NCBI GenBank assembly: GCA_948146395.1
Contig: OX411552.1
Span: 52,130,399 to 52,194,398, forward strand
Direction: 5' to 3'
From: Fragum whitleyi
Lineage: Eukaryota > Mollusca > Bivalvia > Cardiida > Cardiidae
DNA length: 64,000 nucleotides
The notes under the pieces were generated by a model that did no database searches, was not told the origin of the DNA, and was given only the letters and a program-made list of their open reading frames with translations. Position 1 is the first letter of the stretch; each line of letters opens with the position of its first letter. Positions 11,402 through 22,455 of the stretch are shown piece by piece. The position numbers were made by a program, and so were the translations under genes.

Positions 11402-11830
11402 CCCCAACTCAGAAGCAGAGGAGCACATATTGATTTCATCATGTTTGTCTGTCAGTCCATTGACCTTTTGCTTTCCGCTAGCTAAACGGAGAAGCAATTG
11501 ACCTGCAATAACGAAACTTTACACAAATATTGCTCACGACCCAGAGAAATACCCTATTGTTTCGGGGTCATACATGTCACGGCCATAAGTTACCTTGAAT
11601 CGTTAACAGTTTCCACACTAACTGAACAACCAATTGACCCGGGTCATAAAACTTGACACAAATGTTGTCAATGACCCAAGAAAGTGCCGAATTTTGGAGT
11701 CACGAAGGTCCAAGTTACAATTGAATTTCGTCCAAGAATTGTCTTGCGATTCCAACTCATGAATTTTAAAGACTTCACTGCGAAAAAAGCTTTTCATCAA
11801 GGACAAAGCGCTTGTTGAGGTCCACATTGC
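11402..11830 (+). mobile_element. Family D fragment
   Basis: The head CCCCAACTCAGAAGCAGAGG with TTGTCTGTCAGTCCATTG resembles the D heads at 6987 and 37041. The body has two units with AACTT.ACACAAAT.TTG and GACCCA.. about 135 bp apart. It lies within the K element. The 3' end is not recognised. Confidence 0.4.
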
Positions 11831-11980
11831 GATAATTCTAACTAAAAATGTAATTGATAACTCAAATGGAGCAGAAGTTATTTGAAAAAAAAAACAACAT
11901 AGAAACTGTTTTGAGTGTATAAGTGTCCACCTCTGCGTCCATTAGTCGGCTGTATGGTCCATATCATTTTCTTCCTTTAT

Positions 11981-13005
11981 AGCTCACCTGTTCTCTACGT
12001 GCTCAAGGGGAGCTTTTAGGATCACCCTGACTCCGACGTCCGTCGTCTGTCGTGTGTCGTCAACTTTCTTAAAACTTCTTCTTCTCCTAAACCGCTGGGC
12101 CGATTTCAATAAACTTTTGACAGAATGTTCCCTGGGTGACCTTCTTCAAAAAGTATTCGCTGAATTCTGATAATACACAAATATGGGCGGGGTAGGGCGG
12201 GACTTATTTTGAGCCAGAAATCTTTGAACGACATCTCCTGAATCACTGGGCTGATTCAATGAAACTTTGCCACAATGTTCCCTGGGTGACCCTCTTCAAA
12301 AATTCTTCGCTAAATTCTGATAACCTACAAATATGGGCGTGGTAGGGCGAGGCTTATTTTTAGCCAGAAATCTTTGAACGACATCTCCTCCTGAACCACA
12401 GGACCGATTTCAATGAAGCTTTACTAGAATATTCCTGAAGTGACCCTTTTTAATAATTGTTCGTGAAATTGAGAATTTCCCATAAATATGGGCGTGGCAA
12501 AGCGGGGCTTATTTTGATCCTGAAATCTTTGAACAACATCTCCTTTTGAACCACTGGGCCTATTTCAATGAAACTTTCCCAGAATGTTCCAAGTTTAAAA
12601 ATTGTTTGCAAAATTTTGATTGGCTAACAAATATTGAAGTTGCAGGGGGGGGGGCTATTTTGAACCAGACATCTTTGAATGAAATCTCCTCCCGAACCAC
12701 TGGGCCAATGTCTGTGAAACTTTACCAGAATGTTCCTTGGGTATCGCTTTTGGCAAATTGTTCACGAAATTTTGATTGGTCCATAAATGTTGGTGTAGCA
12801 GGGCGGGACTAATTTATGTCCATGACCTTTGAACGACACCTCCTCCTGAACCACTTGGCCGACTTCAATAAAACTTTACCAGAGCGTTCCTTTGAAGACA
12901 ATCTTCAAAATTTCTTTGCAAACTTATGATAAGCCCATAAATATGGGCGTGGCAGGGCAGGGCTAATTTTGAGTCTCCTCTGTCAATAGTGGGTGGATAG
13001 GATCT
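11981..13005 (+). mobile_element. Family A head with a 'gggcgtggcagggcggg' tandem core
   Basis: It begins AGCTCACCTGTTCTCTACGT and has the tract GACGTCCGTCGTCTGTCG. About six monomers of roughly 150 bp follow, each with GAACCACTGGGCC, TTCAATGAAACTTT.CCAGAATGTTCC and AATATGGGCGTGG. The array ends in TTTTGAGTCTCCTC. No A-type 3' end follows. The same core and the GAGTCTCCTC ending occur in the element at 30760-31784, whose ends are of type B. Confidence 0.6.
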
Positions 13006-13357
13006 ATTATCACTGTTTATTCTTCGAATTATATTTCCTTTCAATAATTAGGCAAATTTGAATGAAACTTTGCCAGAAAATGTCTTGGATGAGATCCACT
13101 GGACAAATCGGATTCAGGACAGCGGTTTAGGACCATTTTGGCCATCTTGTTATCATTTTTCTTCCACCAGTTGCAGGCCTGTATAGCGAATCGGGGGTTT
13201 AAGCGTTTCTCGTTGTTGAAATACATTGATTTATATACGCCAGTCAAAATACGAGACGTATCATGTGATCACCTGTGGTGGGCTGGAGCTTCGTTAGTGG
13301 CTTGAGGTCACCGTCTCTTGAACGCATTCCAACTTATCAGTACTTTCAGTACTTTGA

Positions 13358-13799
13358 TTTTTTAATGATTTATCAAGATAACAGGTCTCGGAATCAATTG
13401 ACCCGTAGAACACTTATATCTTTACATATGAAAACTGATTTAATAAAAAAGTAATTAATAAAACCTGAAGAGAAATATTGTCAAATAAATAAGGACTTTC
13501 TAATTCTCATAGCACTTTGAGTGGAATAAATTTATTGAGAATGCCAAGGGTTGAATCAAGTTGTCTGCTCCTTAGTAAAGATGTTATCTGGCTAAAGTTG
13601 GAAATAATTTCCATAGGAGGGCAATCATTTGCAATTCAATCTTAGAAATCTTAACATTGGAGCTGATTTACAGGATAAGGTTTCGTGGTGGTAAACACCA
13701 TTATTCAAAGTGGAATCAACAGATCCAGGTTTTGTTTAAGTTCTACTGACTGCTTCTTTTGAAGAGGTATTGCGATACCAGTTTCCCCAGCGTCCATAT
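13358..13799. other. Unassigned sequence
   Basis: AT-rich, without a gene or a named repeat. Confidence 0.5.
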
Positions 13800-14228
13800 G
13801 TCTGGCCAACTGAGTGTCTAGAGTCCACTACTTTTGTCCAATTGTCTTCAAACTTTATTAGAATGATTTGACCATCATAAGGATCATTCCTTTTGAAAAA
13901 GGGTCAGATCCATCAAGCGTCATGGGAAAAAAGTTAAAGTTGAAATTTAATTAGAAATCCTTGTTAAAGCTCATTAGTCCACAGTTTTCATCTGATTTCC
14001 TCCAAACATGCTCATAATGATTGTACTATTACAAGGCTGCTTCCTTTTGAAAATGGACTTGATCTGCCAAATGAAGACAATTGAAATAAATAATTATAAA
14101 ATCTTTGTTTAACCCTTTCCTGTTTTACAAAATTTTGGACCTGTCCAAATTCGAAGGTTATGCAGACGAAAAATTAAAGTGGATTTAATTTGAGAAATAA
14201 CCATTCAGTAGGGTAGAAAATAGTGTGG

Positions 14229-14269
14229 AAAAAGAAGAAATTGCTTGTCAGAAGCAATTTCTTCTTTTT
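14229..14269. repeat. Perfect 18-bp hairpin
   Basis: AAAAAGAAGAAATTGCTT (14229-14246) pairs perfectly with 14252-14269 across the loop GTCAG. A related hairpin lies at 22413-22455. It abuts the mini-E element. Confidence 0.75.
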
Positions 14270-14451
14270 ATGCCCCCGATAGGGAGGCATCATAAATTTG
14301 ACTTGTCCGTCCGTCCGTCTGTCCGTCCATCTGTCCGTCCGTCCGTCTGTCCGTCCGGCCGTCATTCCGTCCAAAAACTTTAACATTGGTCATAACTTCT
14401 AAATCAAAGCGGTGTCGGGGGCATTGTCATCTTACAGTGACAGCTCTTGTT
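14269..14451 (+). mobile_element. Family E mini HINE-like element, 0.18 kb
   Basis: TGCCCCCGA (14271-14279) recurs perfectly inverted at 14415-14423. It is followed by a hairpin TGTCA...TGACA (14425-14442) and GCTCTTGTTT. The middle is almost entirely a GTCC/GTCT microsatellite. It is the most compact example of the shared plan, with no tandem core beyond the microsatellite. Confidence 0.65.
14302..14373 (+). repeat. (GTCC)n/(GTCT)n microsatellite
   Basis: TTGTCCGTCCGTCCGTCTGT and similar units run for about 70 bp within the mini-E element. Confidence 0.85.
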
Positions 14452-14845
14452 TCACAATGTTTTCTCAATCATAAAATCACAGGCACGTAAAAAGCAGGGA
14501 TTAAACAGCAAAGGGTTAAGCTCTATGGTCAACAGTTTACATTCAATTATCTTCTAACTTGGTCAAAATGATTGGACCGTTCCTTTTCAAAAGTCAAGCA
14601 TCATGGGAAAAGGTGCATAATGAAAATTGAATTAGAAAATTCTTGTCAAAGCTCTAAAGTCCACAATTTTCATCTGATTGACTTCAAACTTGCTCAGAAT
14701 GATTATTCTATCACAAGGATCGTTCCTTTCGAAATTGGGCCTGATCCATTAAGGGTCAACAAAAAAGGGTCATATGAAAATAAATGAAAAATTTAATGAG
14801 AAAATCCAACAAAAATTTTGATAATTATTTATATATATGGTAGGG

Positions 14846-14990
14846 GTGTGGAATTTCCATGCCCGACTTGTCGGACACAGGCTTTTTCACTTGTGGGCGA
14901 GTACACTTAGTAGGCCACTTGTCTGTGGACAAGTAAGTACCAGAGAGTACTAAAATGATCTAGGAGAAAAGCCATCCTCATGTTTGTATC
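14846..14990 (+). mobile_element. hAT-like end fragment (GGGGTGTGGAA family)
   Basis: TAGGGGTGTGGAATTTCCAT, then ACTTGTC..ACAAG blocks, match the left part of the elements at 51471-51973 and 54935-55280. No right end is seen, so this is a fragment. Confidence 0.45.
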
Positions 14991-15074
14991 AGAGGTTAGA
15001 AAACATTGTCTTAAATGAAGAAAATGCTGGGTTACAGGCAATATTTGTTACTCAATATTTACCAGTCCAATTTT

Positions 15075-18000
15075 AGCTCACCTGAGCACGAAGTGCTCAA
15101 GGTGAGCTTTTGTGGTCGAGTGATGTATGTCGTGTGACGTCAACATTTACCTTGTAGACACTCTAGAGGCCACATTTTTTGCCCGGTCAACCTGATATTT
15201 GGTCAGAATGATTGTCTTTATAAAATCTCTGACAAGTACGAAATTGGTTCAATTTGGGTCAAAAATGAAGTCACTAAGTCAAATCTAAGAATAACCATGT
15301 AGACACTCTAGAAGCCATATTTTTGCCTGGTCCAAATGAAATTTGCTCAGAATGATTATCTTGATAAAATCTTAAACAAGGTTGAAATAGGGTCAAGTGG
15401 GATCAAAAATGAGGTCTAGAGGTCAAATCATAGAAAAACCTTGTAGACACTCAAGAAGCCATATTAATTGCCCGATCAACCTGAAATTTTGTCAGATCAA
15501 TTGTCTTGATAAAATCTTGAATAAGTCTATCGATATTGGGTCAAGTGGGGTCAAAAACTAGGTCACAGGGTCAAATTATAGAAAAACCTTGTAGATACTC
15601 TAGAAGTCATATTTTTCTTCTGGATCAACCTGAAATTTGGTCAGAATGATTGTCTTGATGAAATCTTGGACAAGTTTGAAATTGGATCAAGTGGGGTAAA
15701 AAATAAGGTCACAGGGTCAAATCTTAGAAAAACCTAGTAGACAGTCTAAAATCCATATTTTTTGCTTAATCAACTTGAAAATTGGTCAGAATAATTGTCT
15801 TGATGAAATCTCAGACAAATTGGAAATTGGGTCAACTGGGGTCAAAAACTAGGTCATGGGGTCAAATCTTAGAAAAACCTTTAATGCACTCTAGAGGCCA
15901 ACATTTTTTGTGCAATTTACCTGAAATTTGGTCAGATGATAGTCTGATGAAATCTCTGAAAGGTTTGAAATTGGGTCAACTGGGGTCAAAAACTAGGTCA
16001 CAGGATCAAATTAAAGAAAAATCTTGTAGACACTCTAGAAGCCATATTTTTTTCTCGATCAACATGATATTTGGTCAGAATGATTGTCTTGATGAAATCT
16101 TGGACAAGTTTGAAATTGGATCAAGTGGGGTAAAAAATGAAGTCACTGGGTCAAATCTTAGAATAACCCTGTAGACTCTCTAGAAGCCATATTTTCGCCC
16201 GATTCACCTGAAATTTGTTCAGAATGATTATCTTGATGAAATCTCGAACAAGGTTGAAATTTGGTCAAGTGGGGTCAAAAATGAGGTCTAGGGATCAAAA
16301 CATAGAAAAACCTTGTAGACACTCTAGAAGCCATATTTATTGCCCAATCAACCTGAAATTTTGTCAGATTAATTGTCTTGATAAAATCTTGAATTAGTTG
16401 GATATGGGGTCAAGTGGGGTCAATAATGAGGTCAAAGGGTCAAATTATAGAAAAACCTTGTAGACACTCTAGAAGCCAATTTTTTTTTTTGATCAACCTG
16501 AAATTTGGTCAGAGTGATTGTCTTGATGAAATCTTGGACAAGTTTTAAAAGTGGAGTAAAAAATGAGGTCACAGGGTCAAATCTTAGAAAAACCTAGTAG
16601 ACAGTCTAAAATCCATATTTTTTGCTTAATCAACTTGAAAATTGGTCAGAATAATTGTCTTGATGAAATCTCAGACAAATTTGAAATTGGGTCAATTGGG
16701 GTCTAAAACTAGGTCAAGGGGTCTAATCTTAGAAAAATCTTGAATGCACTCTAGAGGCCGACATTTTTTGCGCAATTAACCTGAAGTTTGGTCAGAATGA
16801 TAGTCTGATGAAATCTCAGACAAATTGGAAATTGGGTCAACTGGGGTCAAAAACTAGGTCATGGGGTCAAATCTTAGAAAAACCTTTAATGCACTCTAGA
16901 GGCCAACATTTTTTGTGCAATTTACCTGAAATTTGGTCAGATGATAGTCTGATGAAATCTCTGAAAGGTTTGAAATTGGGTCAACTGGGGTCAAAAACTA
17001 GGTCACAGGATCAAATTAAAGAAAAATCTTGTAGACACTCTAGAAGCCATATTTTTTTCTCGATCAACATGATATTTGGTCAGAATGATTGTCTTGATGA
17101 AATCTTGGACAAGTTTGAAATTGGATCAAGTGGGGTAAAAAATGAAGTCACTGGGTCAAATCTTAGAATAACCCTGTAGACTCTCTAGAAGCCATATTTT
17201 CGCCCGATTCACCTGAAATTTGTTCAGAATGATTATCTTGATGAAATCTCGAACAAGGTTGAAATTTGGTCAAGTGGGGTCAAAAATGAGGTCTAGGGAT
17301 CAAAACATAGAAAAACCTTGTAGACACTCTAGAAGCCATATTTATTGCCCAATCAACCTGAAATTTTGTCAGATTAATTGTCTTGATAAAATCTTGAATT
17401 AGTTGGATATGGGGTCAAGTGGGGTCAATAATGAGGTCAAAGGGTCAAATTATAGAAAAACCTTGTAGACACTCTAGAAGCCAATTTTTTTTTTTGATCA
17501 ACCTGAAATTTGGTCAGAGTGATTGTCTTGATGAAATCTTGGACAAGTTTTAAAAGTGGAGTAAAAAATGAGGTCACAGGGTCAAATCTTAGAAAAACCT
17601 AGTAGACAGTCTAAAATCCATATTTTTTGCTTAATCAACTTGAAAATTGGTCAGAATAATTGTCTTGATGAAATCTCAGACAAATTTGAAATTGGGTCAA
17701 TTGGGGTCTAAAACTAGGTCAAGGGGTCTAATCTTAGAAAAATCTTGAATGCACTCTAGAGGCCGACATTTTTTGCGCAATTAACCTGAAGTTTGGTCAG
17801 AATGATAGTCTGATGAAATCTCAGACAAATTGGAAATTGGGTCAACTGGGGTCAAAAACTAGGTCATGGGGTCAAATCATAGAAAAACCTTTAATGCACT
17901 CTAGAGGCCAACATTTTTTGTGCAATTTACCTGAAATTTGGTCAGATGATAGTCTGATGAAATCTCTGAAAGGTTTGAAATTGGGTCAACTGGGGTCAAA

Positions 18001-19402
18001 AACTAGGTCACAGGATCAAAGTAAAGAAAAATCTTGTAGACACTCTAGAAGCCATATTTTTTTCTCGATCAACATGATATTTGGTCAGAATGATTGTCTT
18101 GATGAAATCTTGGACAAGTTTGAAATTGGATCAAGTGGGGTAAAAAATGAAGTCACTGGGTCAAATCTTAGAATAACCCTGTAGACTCTCTAGAAGCCAT
18201 ATTTTCGCCCGATTCACCTGAAATTTGTTCAGAATGATTATCTTGATGAAATCTCGAACAAGGTTGAAATTTGGTCAAGTGGGGTCAAAAATGAGGTCTA
18301 GGGATCAAAACATAGAAAAACCTTGTAGACACTCTAGAAGCCATATTTATTGCCCAATCAACCTGAAATTTTGTCAGATTAATTGTCTTGATAAAATCTT
18401 GAATTAGTTCGATATGGGGTCAAGTGGGGTCAATAATGAGGTCAAAGGGTCAAATTATAGAAAAACCTTGTAGACACTCTAGAAGCCAAATTTTTTTTTT
18501 GATCAACCTGAAATTTGGTCAGAGTGATTGTCTTGATGAAATCTTGGACAAGTTTTAAAAGTGGAGTAAAAAATGAGGTCACAGGGTCAAATCTTAGAAA
18601 AACCTAGTAGACAGTCTAAAATCCATATTTTTTGCTTAATCAACTTGAAAATTGGTCAGAATAATTGTCTTGATGAAATCTCAGACAAATTTGAAATTGG
18701 GTCAATTGGGGTCTAAAACTAGGTCATGGGGTCTAATCTTAGAAAAATCTTGAATGCACTCTAGAGGCCGACATTTTTTGCGCAATTAACCTGAAGTTTG
18801 GTCAGAATGATAGTCTGATGAAATCTCAGACGAGTTTGAAATTGGGTCAACTGGGGTCGAAAACTAGGTCACAGGGTCTAATCTAAGAAAAACATTGTAT
18901 GCAATCAAGAGGCCATATTTTTTGCCCTATTAAGCTAAAATTTGGTCAGAATGACTGTCTTAATGAAATCTCGGATGAGTTCAAAATTTGGTCAACTTGG
19001 GTCAAAAACTAGGTCATTGGTCAAAACTAGGAAAAACCTTGTATGCACTCTAGAGGCCAATTATTTTGCTCGATCAACCTGAAATTTGGTCAGAATGAAT
19101 GTTTTGATGAAATCTTGAATATTTTCGAAAGTTGGTCAACTGGGGTCAAAAACTGGGTCACTGGGTCAAATCTTAGAAAGACCTTGTATGCACTCTAGAG
19201 GCCACATTTTTCAAATCATAGAAAAACCTTGTAAGTCAACCTGAAAATTGTTAAAGAAGGATTCTCCAGTTGTTTAGTTCTTATTAACAGCATTGTGTAG
19301 CTTAGTGACATTTGTTCATCATTCTCTTTCTTAACCTTCTTTTGAAAATTTTAGACAGTTCATTCAGGTGAGCGATTAAGGGCCACTAATGGCCTCTTGT
19401 TT
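15075..19402 (+). mobile_element. Family A HINE-like element, complete, 4.3 kb
   Basis: The 5' end AGCTCACCTGAGCACGAAGT contains GCTCACCTGA (15076-15085), matched inverted at 19364-19373 (TCAGGTGAGC). The 3' hairpin GGCCA-ctaa-TGGCC (19381-19394) precedes CTCTTGTTTT. The core is about 29 monomers of roughly 144 bp with CTCTAGA.GCCATATTTTTT, CAACCTGAAATTTGGTCAGA and TCAAATCTTAGAAAAACC. Part of the array is a recent 1005-bp higher-order triplication. Many repeated plus-strand open frames of 60-130 codons here are products of the array, not genes. Confidence 0.75.
15801..18830 (+). repeat. Three near-identical 1005-bp higher-order repeat units
   Basis: Units start at 15801, 16806 and 17811, with the next phase point at 18816, all exactly 1005 bp apart and beginning TGATGAAATCTCAGACAAAT. 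Each has seven monomers. By eye the units differ at only a few positions: for example unit 3 has CAAATCATAG for CAAATCTTAG and TTAGTTCGATATGG for TTAGTTGGATATGG. After 18830 the sequence diverges. The pattern indicates recent unequal crossing-over or rolling-circle amplification. Confidence 0.85.
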
Positions 19403-20114
19403 TTCTTAAATTTCAGTACCAAAAGAAATGGAGATGTATTCGCCTCTGTGTATTCAAACCTAAAATTATGAAAGAAGCAAATTCCAATGCTTATATTTGA
19501 ATTAATTTTGACAACGTCCTTGGTAAAATTTACTGAATGAATGTTAAAGGTATCTTTAAAAGTGGCATGTATGGTTTGACTTCATCTTCATCAATGACTT
19601 TGTTTGGATTTTTTTTTATCTATTTATTTTTTTTTAAGTCGCTTGCGCTCGCGCTGCGACTTATTGTGGCCGTACGAAGTTTTCTGGACAGGTCAAAGGT
19701 CAAAGACAGACCTCTTAACGTCTTCTGTATTTCTGTTTTGAGACAAAGTAGATCTCTGATTTCTTGTCCGCACTTTATGGTAATAAACATAACGAAATAA
19801 TGCCACATTTTGCGATCGTATGAAAGTTGTAGAAGAAATATACATCATATTTCTTAAACGCCATATGAGGCAGAGAAAGAATTTCAAAAAACAAAAACTA
19901 ACAAACAAAAACACCGTAACCACACCTGTTTAATATGCAGTTACGGGTTTTTTCGTAAACCATTGAAAAAATAGTGCACTACGCGCAGTAATACAGACGC
20001 GTTTCAGAAAAAGAATAACATCGGTTTTCAACGAAAAACTCGTAACAACAATTTGTTTTCATATACAGTTAAGGGGTTTTCGTTGAAAGCAGGGCTCCCG
20101 GAAACGACAGTAGT

Positions 20115-20129
20115 GTCGTCTGAGACGAC
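20115..20129. repeat. Short perfect hairpin
   Basis: GTCGTCT-g-AGACGAC. It lies in a stretch rich in CGAC/GTCG, 126 bp after a partial direct repeat of ATATGCAGTTACGGGTTTTT (about 19934 and 20061). Confidence 0.5.
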
Positions 20130-20686
20130 AACTTTTCTCAGCGGACGACAAAAAATGCTATTTATGACATTTTCAGCGACAAGTTTTTCTAAGGCACGCG
20201 TCCCGACTTATAACCTCTCGGCTGTGTATGTATTTGATTGTTTACGTAAGTTAGGCTAACTGTCGCGTGAAAAATCGATAATAGCCATATCTGAAGTCCG
20301 ATAGATGGGCGCGGTAGGCGTGGCGTTAATTGACGCCAACAGCCAATCGTAATCGGTTATTCGTAGACCTTGTAGGCGGAGCCTGACTATCAATGAATTG
20401 AATCTAGACTCTGCCCGACAATGTGTTTTGGCGATTGTTAGGCATAAACGAAACACGTGAACTATTAATATATTGATCGAAGCAGTTGATTCACTTATTA
20501 TATACCGGTAATTGAATTCGAGCAGGGCCCCAATTTAGACGAAGACAATCGTAAGACAACATAATTGACCCGATTTGTTCGTAACAAGTAAATGATTAGT
20601 CCGTGTCCTTCAAACTGTCCCGAATCTCTTTTACCTTTTTTAAAATCGGAATTTTGACTTAAAACAATTATTTGATTAAGAAATGT

Positions 20687-20716
20687 CCCCCCCCCCCCCC
20701 AAAAAAAAAAAAAAAA
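20687..20716. repeat. Homopolymer pair C14 A16
   Basis: Fourteen C followed directly by sixteen A. It is a likely site of length error in assembly. Confidence 0.85.
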
Positions 20717-21492
20717 CACGAAACGAATTAACACTACCGGCGAATCTCTGAAACGCCGTGCATGTGCTTAATTCCGTCGGATAACGTATTTCGAAAATGG
20801 AAAGCTCCGGATCAGCCTACTGATCAGACACGTGTTGAAACGAAAAAAAAAAAAAAAAATGAACACAAATCAAGAGACAAGTGGTTCGGAAAGTTTAATT
20901 ATTTCAATCTAAAAAGAAAAGAAAAAGAGAGAGATAACCAATGCAGTTCAAACATACAATCTTTTGTTATGAAAATGAATTCTGAATTTTTCTCTCAATT
21001 GGTAACATCTGCAAAGAGAAACATCGCATTGACTTATATGTTTAGATTTTTTAAAGTCTAAGTAAATACAATAACATTTTTTGACCTCTTTTTAACTTCT
21101 GACAAAAAGATTTGACTGTTTCAAAGACTTGCTTCTGTATTGGTTTTATATGGTTTTAAACTGAACCGGGAAAAGTTTTGTCATCTACTGACCCCATCTC
21201 CAAAAATGAATAAAAAAATGTAAAAAGCATTGGGATAAAAGAAGAAAATGTTTTTTACAAGCAATTCTTTCTTTTCAATCAATGTTTTCCTTAAGATAAC
21301 CATTCTGGTGACTAAAACATTGGATTGTGTAGTAAAAGGTTAATAAATTGTTGTTTCAATATCATAGTTTTGCATGGTACAAAATCAACCCTCATAATGA
21401 TGGAATCTAACTTTTTTGTGTTGGATCCAACTTTTTCTGAAGTTGGATTCCTCGAATCCTACTTTCAAAACCCTAGTGAGAGCCCTGGAAAG

Positions 21493-21562
21493 CATTGAAA
21501 AAATAGTTCACGCATGCGCAGTAATTCAGACACGCTCTCATATAGATCCAGTCGCCATTTTC
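21493..21562 (-). promoter_or_regulatory. NRF-1-like and YY1-like sites
   Basis: CGCATGCGCA (21511-21520) resembles the NRF-1 core, and CGCCATTTT (21553-21561; AAAATGGCG on the minus strand) the YY1 core. Both are common in TATA-less promoters. A weak minus-strand ORF (21701-22021) lies on the wrong side to be driven leftward from here. The block CATTGAAAAAATAGT...GCGCAGTAAT.CAGAC also occurs at 19961-20000, so this may just be repeated sequence. Confidence 0.25.
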
Positions 21563-21700
21563 TCATCGGTTGTTATTCGCTTCGTTTTGACAGAAACTCT
21601 GATTTAGGACCAAATAAAATTAGATATTCTTAAAAATTTATCTATCAACATTTCTAGTCAATCGATAAAGAAGCATTATTCTCGAAAGAAGAATTTGATT

Positions 21701-22021
21701 CTATGGAATATTTCCCAGATATGAACAAATTTTCCACAAAATATTCCACCCACCAATGTTAAAATCCATCAAAGTCAAAATAAGGAGATATGGTGAAACT
21801 TGTGTATTTTTTTTAAATACTTGAACCAGAATAGTGGTAACATTTTCATCTTTTTCACTTTGAAAATTATTATTCTGTTCAATGAAAACCGATGCTAATT
21901 CATCCCATCTCAAAATGTCATTTGTGACAGAAAATAATAGGCCGGTTAGACGTTTTGACAAGTATGTTTTATTATACCCCAGCAAAACTTTTTGTAGCTC
22001 CACTAAAAGAATGTCACCCAT
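21701..22021 (-). CDS. Weak hypothetical ORF, 106 codons
   Basis: It starts at a true ATG (22021) and reads MGDILLVELQKVLLGYNKTY..., with a hydrophilic middle and a more hydrophobic C-terminus (SPYLLILTLMDF). A possible splice-donor-like AAGTATTT lies near codon 68, so it could be a first exon, but no partner exon, poly-A signal or family match is seen. It sits inside the possible F element. I do not recognise it, and chance remains the simplest explanation. Confidence 0.2.
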   Translation of the reverse strand: MGDILLVELQKVLLGYNKTYLSKRLTGLLFSVTNDILRWDELASVFIEQNNNFQSEKDENVTTILVQVFKKNTQVSPYLLILTLMDFNIGGWNILWKICSYLGNIP

Positions 22022-22044
22022 ATCGTGAACCTATGTAGAGGAAT

Positions 22045-22185
22045 AGCAGGAGGCTCGGTTAGGGTATTGTGAAAGTACTGGTATGAAAAAAACTAGAATC
22101 CATGGTTTGGTGCTCCAGTCGCTGCGGTATGACCATAGCAGTTGAAAACGACGTAAAACCCCAATAAACCATACCCCCGCAAAAC
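22045..22185 (+). repeat. SINE 3' fragment, plus strand
   Basis: The sequence GGTGCTCCAGTCGCTGCGG, then CATAGCAGTTGAAAACGACG and TAAAACCCCAATAAACC, is the plus-strand counterpart of the tail halves of the SINEs at 62959-63235 and 31785-32030. The tRNA-like head is absent. Confidence 0.55.
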
Positions 22186-22412
22186 GATCGACTCAGTGTT
22201 CTCCCCAGCCCAATAAGCTGTATCAGCCCCACTACAGCTTCATCTAAAACAGTGTTATGCCCCTACAGCTTTAAAACTACCCTACGCTTAATTTCTTCAA
22301 AATGGTCATCAAATAGAGAAATTTTAGTTATCTTATGTCAAAAACTGATGAAATAAGGTAAAACTGATGAATTAAGGCATTTTGTACAATAAATATGCAT
22401 AAAAACATTATT

Positions 22413-22455
22413 GGAAAAGAAGAAATTGCTCAACATGAGCAATTTATTCTTTTCC
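22413..22455. repeat. Hairpin, 18-bp stem
   Basis: GGAAAAGAAGAAATTGCT pairs with AGCAATTTATTCTTTTCC (22438-22455) with one mismatch across CAACATG. It is related to the hairpin at 14229-14269. Confidence 0.65.

Larger units (their letters stand above)
10073..13357 (+). mobile_element. Family K HINE-like element, 3.3 kb, with nested elements
   Basis: The 5' end is a hairpin: TAAGTTGGAAT (10073-10083) pairs with ATTCCAACTTA (10092-10102). The first 13 bases, TAAGTTGGAATGC, recur perfectly inverted at 13324-13336, followed at once by a hairpin AGTACT-ttc-AGTACT (13339-13353) and TTGATTT. This is the layout of the shorter HINE families. The interior includes a 69-bp duplication with E-boxes, a D fragment and an A element (11981-13005). 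No Rep or helicase coding is visible. That the two ends belong to one element is inferred from the inverted match. Confidence 0.55.
14113..14515. mobile_element. piggyBac-like MITE with TTAA target duplication
   Basis: TTAA stands at 14109-14112 and 14516-14519. Just inside are inverted ends CCCTTTCCTGTTT (left) and, read inverted, CCCTTTGCTGTTT (right), one mismatch in 13. TTAA duplication with CCC-starting ends is the established signature of piggyBac elements. The 403-bp insert has no transposase. It contains a perfect hairpin and a mini-E element, so it is itself nested or composite. Confidence 0.6.
13800..14825 (+). repeat. Degenerate 150-bp monomer array, split by an insertion
   Basis: Monomers with GTCCACAGTTTTCATCTGAT, AACTTGCTCAGAATGATT, AAGGATC.TTCCTTT and CATCATGGGAAAA lie at 13800-14108 and 14520-14825. 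The gap is a TTAA-flanked insertion (14113-14515). The array resumes in phase: AAATCTTTGTTTAA on the left, GCTCTATGGTCAACAG on the right. The monomer is a distant relative of the A-element core. Neither element end is recognised. Confidence 0.55.

Noticed and set aside
15782..18407. Repeated plus-strand open frames of 60-130 codons, spaced 1005 bp
   Set aside because: They are created by the tandem array and its 1005-bp units. Their translations repeat the monomer (GSKTRS, ILEKP) and show no domain.
19961..21533. Possible LTR pair
   Set aside because: The direct repeats are only about 40 bp, lack TG...CA ends and have no gag/pol between them.
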